From Dehalococcoidales bacterium (GTDB lineage Bacteria; Chloroflexota; Dehalococcoidia; Dehalococcoidales; UBA3254): a DNA stretch of 6,709 nucleotides. The position numbers and the translations under genes are program-made. Numbering within the stretch: position 1 is the first letter of the stretch; each line of letters begins with the position of its first letter. The stretch is from positions 1-6,709 of the forward strand of contig JAQULX010000156.1 of the NCBI GenBank assembly GCA_028718465.1, given 5' to 3'. Below are positions 5,041 through 6,709 of the stretch, piece by piece. A model generated the notes under the pieces. The model did no database searches, was not told where the DNA came from, and saw only the letters and a program-made list of their open reading frames with translations.

Positions 5041-5343
5041 ATGCCGGAACCTGTTGATATATACTCGGATCAGTTCGGGTTGAACGTCGGTCCTTATGGG
5101 GCTACCTTGAATTTCCATATCAGTAACGCTGTCCCGCCTGCCCCGGGCACTCCCCCTCAGACTGAGCGGCTAGCCACTATTAGAATGAGCCTTGAGCATC
5201 TAAAAGTCATTACTTTTATTATCCGGCGTCAAATACTCCAATATGAACAGCAGACCGGAATGAATGTGCAGGTACCTTTCGAAGTATTAAACAATATGCG
5301 TATTAGCCGTGAGGATTGGGACTCACTCTGGCGCTCGCACTGA
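5041..5343 (+). CDS. small conserved-looking protein, possibly DUF3467-like
   Basis: A 100-residue soluble protein with a strong AGGAGG (5027-5032) 8 nt before its ATG, which makes the gene call good. It has an N-terminal strand-like section (VDIYSDQFGLNVGPYGATLN, 5-24), a Pro-rich linker (PPAPGTPPQ, 32-40), then RMSLEHLKVITFII (48-61), a helix ending in QYEQQTG (67-73), and a C-terminal section with VPFEVLNNM and REDWDSLW. The plan of an early strand pair, an R-x-S-x-E/H-x-K segment and a long helix ending in YE resembles DUF3467-type small proteins. I cannot confirm the match without a search. No catalytic motif, signal peptide or membrane segment is seen. Function is unknown. It is convergent with the DAHP synthase gene (31 nt apart). 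Confidence 0.75.
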   Translation: MPEPVDIYSDQFGLNVGPYGATLNFHISNAVPPAPGTPPQTERLATIRMSLEHLKVITFIIRRQILQYEQQTGMNVQVPFEVLNNMRISREDWDSLWRSH

Positions 5344-5374
5344 GGCGCAGCAGTAAAAACAGCCGTCAACGCAT

Positions 5375-6391
5375 CTAAAAACTTCTTCCCAAACACTCAG
5401 CTACGGACTTTATTTCATTCATCAAACGCTTGAAATCGGAAGGGGTGAGTGATTGGAGCCCGTCTACCAGGGCTTCCTTGGGGTTGGGATGAACTTCAAT
5501 AAGAAGCCCATCCGCTCCCGCTGCGATAGCAGCCCTGGCGATAGCCGGGACCAGCGAATAATGTCCGGCGGCATGGCTGGGATCAACTATCACCGGAAGA
5601 TGACTGAACTTTTTCACCACCGGAATCGATGATATGTCCATAGAAAAGCGAGTGCTGTCTTCAAAGGTGCGGATACCTCTTTCGCAAAGGATTACATCGT
5701 TGTTTCCACCGGCCAGCAGATAGTCCGCCGCCGTCAGCCATTCAGTGACCGTATTGGCCAATCCTCGCTTCAGTATTACGGGATGCTGGGCTTTGCCGAT
5801 CTCTGTCAGGAGAGTAAAATTTTGCATGTTTCTGGTGCCGACCTGCAAGATGTCGGCATACCTGGCTACAAGCTCTACCTGGCCTGGATCGACCACCTCG
5901 GTGACGATGGGTATCTTATACTTCTGCTTTACTTGTATCAGGTACTCCAGACCGGTAGTTTCCAGCCCATGAAAGCTGAAGGGAGATGTCCGGGGTTTAA
6001 AGGCTCCTCCCCGCAGAACAGACGCGCCGGCTTCTTTGACTATCCGGGCGGCCTCTTCAAGCTGTTCATGGCTTTCCACCGCGCAGGGTCCGGCCATAAT
6101 CACTATCCGGTCTCCGCCTATCTCGATATCTCCTACCCTGACGACAGTCCCCTTGGGCTTGAATTCCCGTGAAGCCAGTTTGTAGGGTTTCATGATACGG
6201 GTGACGCTCTCAACTCCCGGATACACGGCAAAGATATCTGTGGATAACTGACCGGTATTGCTGCCCAGAATGGCGATGACGGTCTTATCAGTCCCAACGT
6301 TAAGCTGGACGCTGAAACCCAGTGAATTAGCTTTAAGGACTACCTCTTCTATCTCAAGCTTTGAGGCGTTTTTCATCATCTCGACAATCAT
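5375..6391 (-). CDS. aroF: 3-deoxy-7-phosphoheptulonate (DAHP) synthase, type I beta with N-terminal ferredoxin-like domain
   Basis: A 338-residue enzyme condensing phosphoenolpyruvate with erythrose-4-phosphate, the first step of the shikimate pathway. Residues 1 to about 68 form the small ferredoxin-like regulatory domain of the Thermotoga type, which mediates feedback by aromatic amino acids in characterised relatives. The TIM barrel follows, with GPCAVES (101-107), RGGAFKPRTSPFSFHG (127-142), QVGTRNMQNF (183-192), LKRG (207-210), CERGIRTFE (236-244), DPSHAAG (270-276) and IEVHPNP (298-304). The four metal ligands expected for this class are present: Cys103, His273, Glu299 and Asp310. The enzyme is full length and looks intact. 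Its start at 6391 has GGGAGAGG (6411-6404) with a rather long 12-nt gap to the ATG; Met5 and Met6 are worse placed. No other aro gene is adjacent in the window. It is divergent from the baeRF-like gene. Confidence 0.95.
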   Translation of the reverse strand: MIVEMMKNASKLEIEEVVLKANSLGFSVQLNVGTDKTVIAILGSNTGQLSTDIFAVYPGVESVTRIMKPYKLASREFKPKGTVVRVGDIEIGGDRIVIMAGPCAVESHEQLEEAARIVKEAGASVLRGGAFKPRTSPFSFHGLETTGLEYLIQVKQKYKIPIVTEVVDPGQVELVARYADILQVGTRNMQNFTLLTEIGKAQHPVILKRGLANTVTEWLTAADYLLAGGNNDVILCERGIRTFEDSTRFSMDISSIPVVKKFSHLPVIVDPSHAAGHYSLVPAIARAAIAAGADGLLIEVHPNPKEALVDGLQSLTPSDFKRLMNEIKSVAECLGRSF

Positions 6392-6446
6392 ATCTTAATA
6401 ATACCTCTCCCTATATGGTTTACATAAATATTACCGGATATAAGAT

Positions 6447-6476
6447 ATAATAAAATAGTCCGCTGTTATCGATCAA
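6447..6476 (-). promoter_or_regulatory. candidate promoter for the DAHP synthase gene
   Basis: On the minus strand, TTGATC (6476-6471, four of six bases) and TATTAT (6452-6447, five of six) are 18 nt apart, leaving a leader of about 50 nt. The whole 6392-6557 gap is AT-rich, so chance matches are likely and confidence is moderate. No leader peptide or T-box-like structure was recognised. Confidence 0.35.
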
Positions 6477-6506
6477 ATAATAATATCATACATGAAAGCT
6501 CACAAA

Positions 6507-6531
6507 TTGACACGTATTTCCTGATTATAAT
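6507..6531 (+). promoter_or_regulatory. candidate promoter for the baeRF-like gene
   Basis: Perfect TTGACA (6507-6512) and perfect TATAAT (6526-6531) occur, but with only 13 nt between them instead of about 17. The -10 box alone, with nearby TG at 6522-6523, may be used. The start of transcription would be near 6538, leaving a leader of about 20 nt. Confidence 0.4.
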
Positions 6532-6557
6532 GATAAGTATAGGGTTGAGGAGGAGTA

Positions 6558-6709
6558 ATGGATATAGTATGTTTGAACAATGCTAAAGAGCTTATCAGGA
6601 GAAATGGTAGAGCGCATGCATCCATATTCATGCCGACGCATAGCGGTGGAGGAATGGACCAGCAGGACCCAATCAGACTGAGGAACCTGCTACGCCAGGT
6701 GGAGGAGAA
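6558..6709 (+). CDS. N-terminal fragment of a baeRF-like protein (bacterial archaeo-eukaryotic release factor family)
   Basis: Fifty complete codons are present before the right edge, so the gene is cut by the window. GAGGAGGAG (6547-6555) lies immediately upstream; the AGGAGG core ends 4 nt before the ATG. The segment HASIFMPTHSGG (20-31) followed by QQDPIRLRNLLRQVEE (35-50) resembles the conserved opening of bacterial aeRF1-like (baeRF) proteins, which typically start with a SIYxPTH strand and a QQDPIRLKNLL helix. These proteins are proposed to act on ribosomes or in stress and biofilm-related translation control, largely from comparative genomics. The fragment does not reach the residues that would define the subfamily or any peptide-release motif. 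It is divergent from the DAHP synthase gene. Confidence 0.65.
   Translation, partial: MDIVCLNNAKELIRRNGRAHASIFMPTHSGGGMDQQDPIRLRNLLRQVEE

Noticed and set aside
5344..5374. Terminator between the convergent small-protein and DAHP synthase genes
   Set aside because: No stem with a following T tract can be formed; the short GCAG/CAGC stretches are not complementary in the needed orientation.
5783..6172. Plus-strand frame of 129 codons opposite the DAHP synthase
   Set aside because: The minus strand encodes an intact enzyme with all catalytic motifs; the opposite frame has no family resemblance or ribosome binding site.

Overview
This window comes from a bacterial chromosome of middling GC content (judged by eye, not computed). 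It looks like ordinary housekeeping and lipid-metabolism territory. I see no transposase, integrase, tRNA, rRNA or CRISPR array. The gene mix is a DegV/FakB-like protein, a diverged PlsX with an SDR, a PlsY-like membrane protein, a Thermotoga-type DAHP synthase, a TM1586-type nitroreductase and a baeRF-like protein. Together with clear AGGAGG ribosome binding sites, this would suit a Chloroflexi/Dehalococcoidia-type or other anaerobic bacterium. That placement is an inference from gene content only.

Layout from left to right: (1) the 3' end of an unrecognised protein gene on +, ending at 235. (2) A diverged PlsY-type acyltransferase-like membrane protein on - (287-1006). (3) A 224-bp divergent intergenic region with a sigma70-like promoter and an operator-like inverted repeat, driving (4) a DegV/FakB-type fatty-acid-binding protein on + (1231-2097). 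(5) A convergent two-half nitroreductase on - (2113-2910) whose promoter suggests a leaderless transcript. (6) A 264-bp divergent region with an 18-bp palindrome, a second promoter and a second copy of the operator, driving (7) plsX (3175-4173) and (8) a FabG-like SDR (4185-4931), which form an operon 11 nt apart. (9) A 100-aa small protein with its own promoter (5041-5343). (10) A convergent DAHP synthase (5375-6391, -), and divergent from it (11) the first 50 codons of a baeRF-like gene running off the right edge.

The most coherent theme is acyl-phosphate and phosphatidic-acid chemistry. FakB-type proteins carry a fatty acid for conversion to acyl-phosphate. PlsX interconverts acyl-ACP and acyl-phosphate. 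PlsY-type enzymes transfer the acyl group from acyl-phosphate to glycerol-3-phosphate. FabG-type SDRs reduce 3-oxoacyl groups. Two of these transcription units carry a near-identical 20-bp inverted-repeat site (17 of 20 positions match) just downstream of the predicted -10 box. This suggests one repressor controls both degV and plsX-SDR. Both PlsX and the PlsY-like protein have unusual changes in conserved family motifs, so this may be a specialised second acyl-phosphate set rather than the core housekeeping pair. The DAHP synthase, nitroreductase and baeRF-like genes appear functionally unrelated neighbours.
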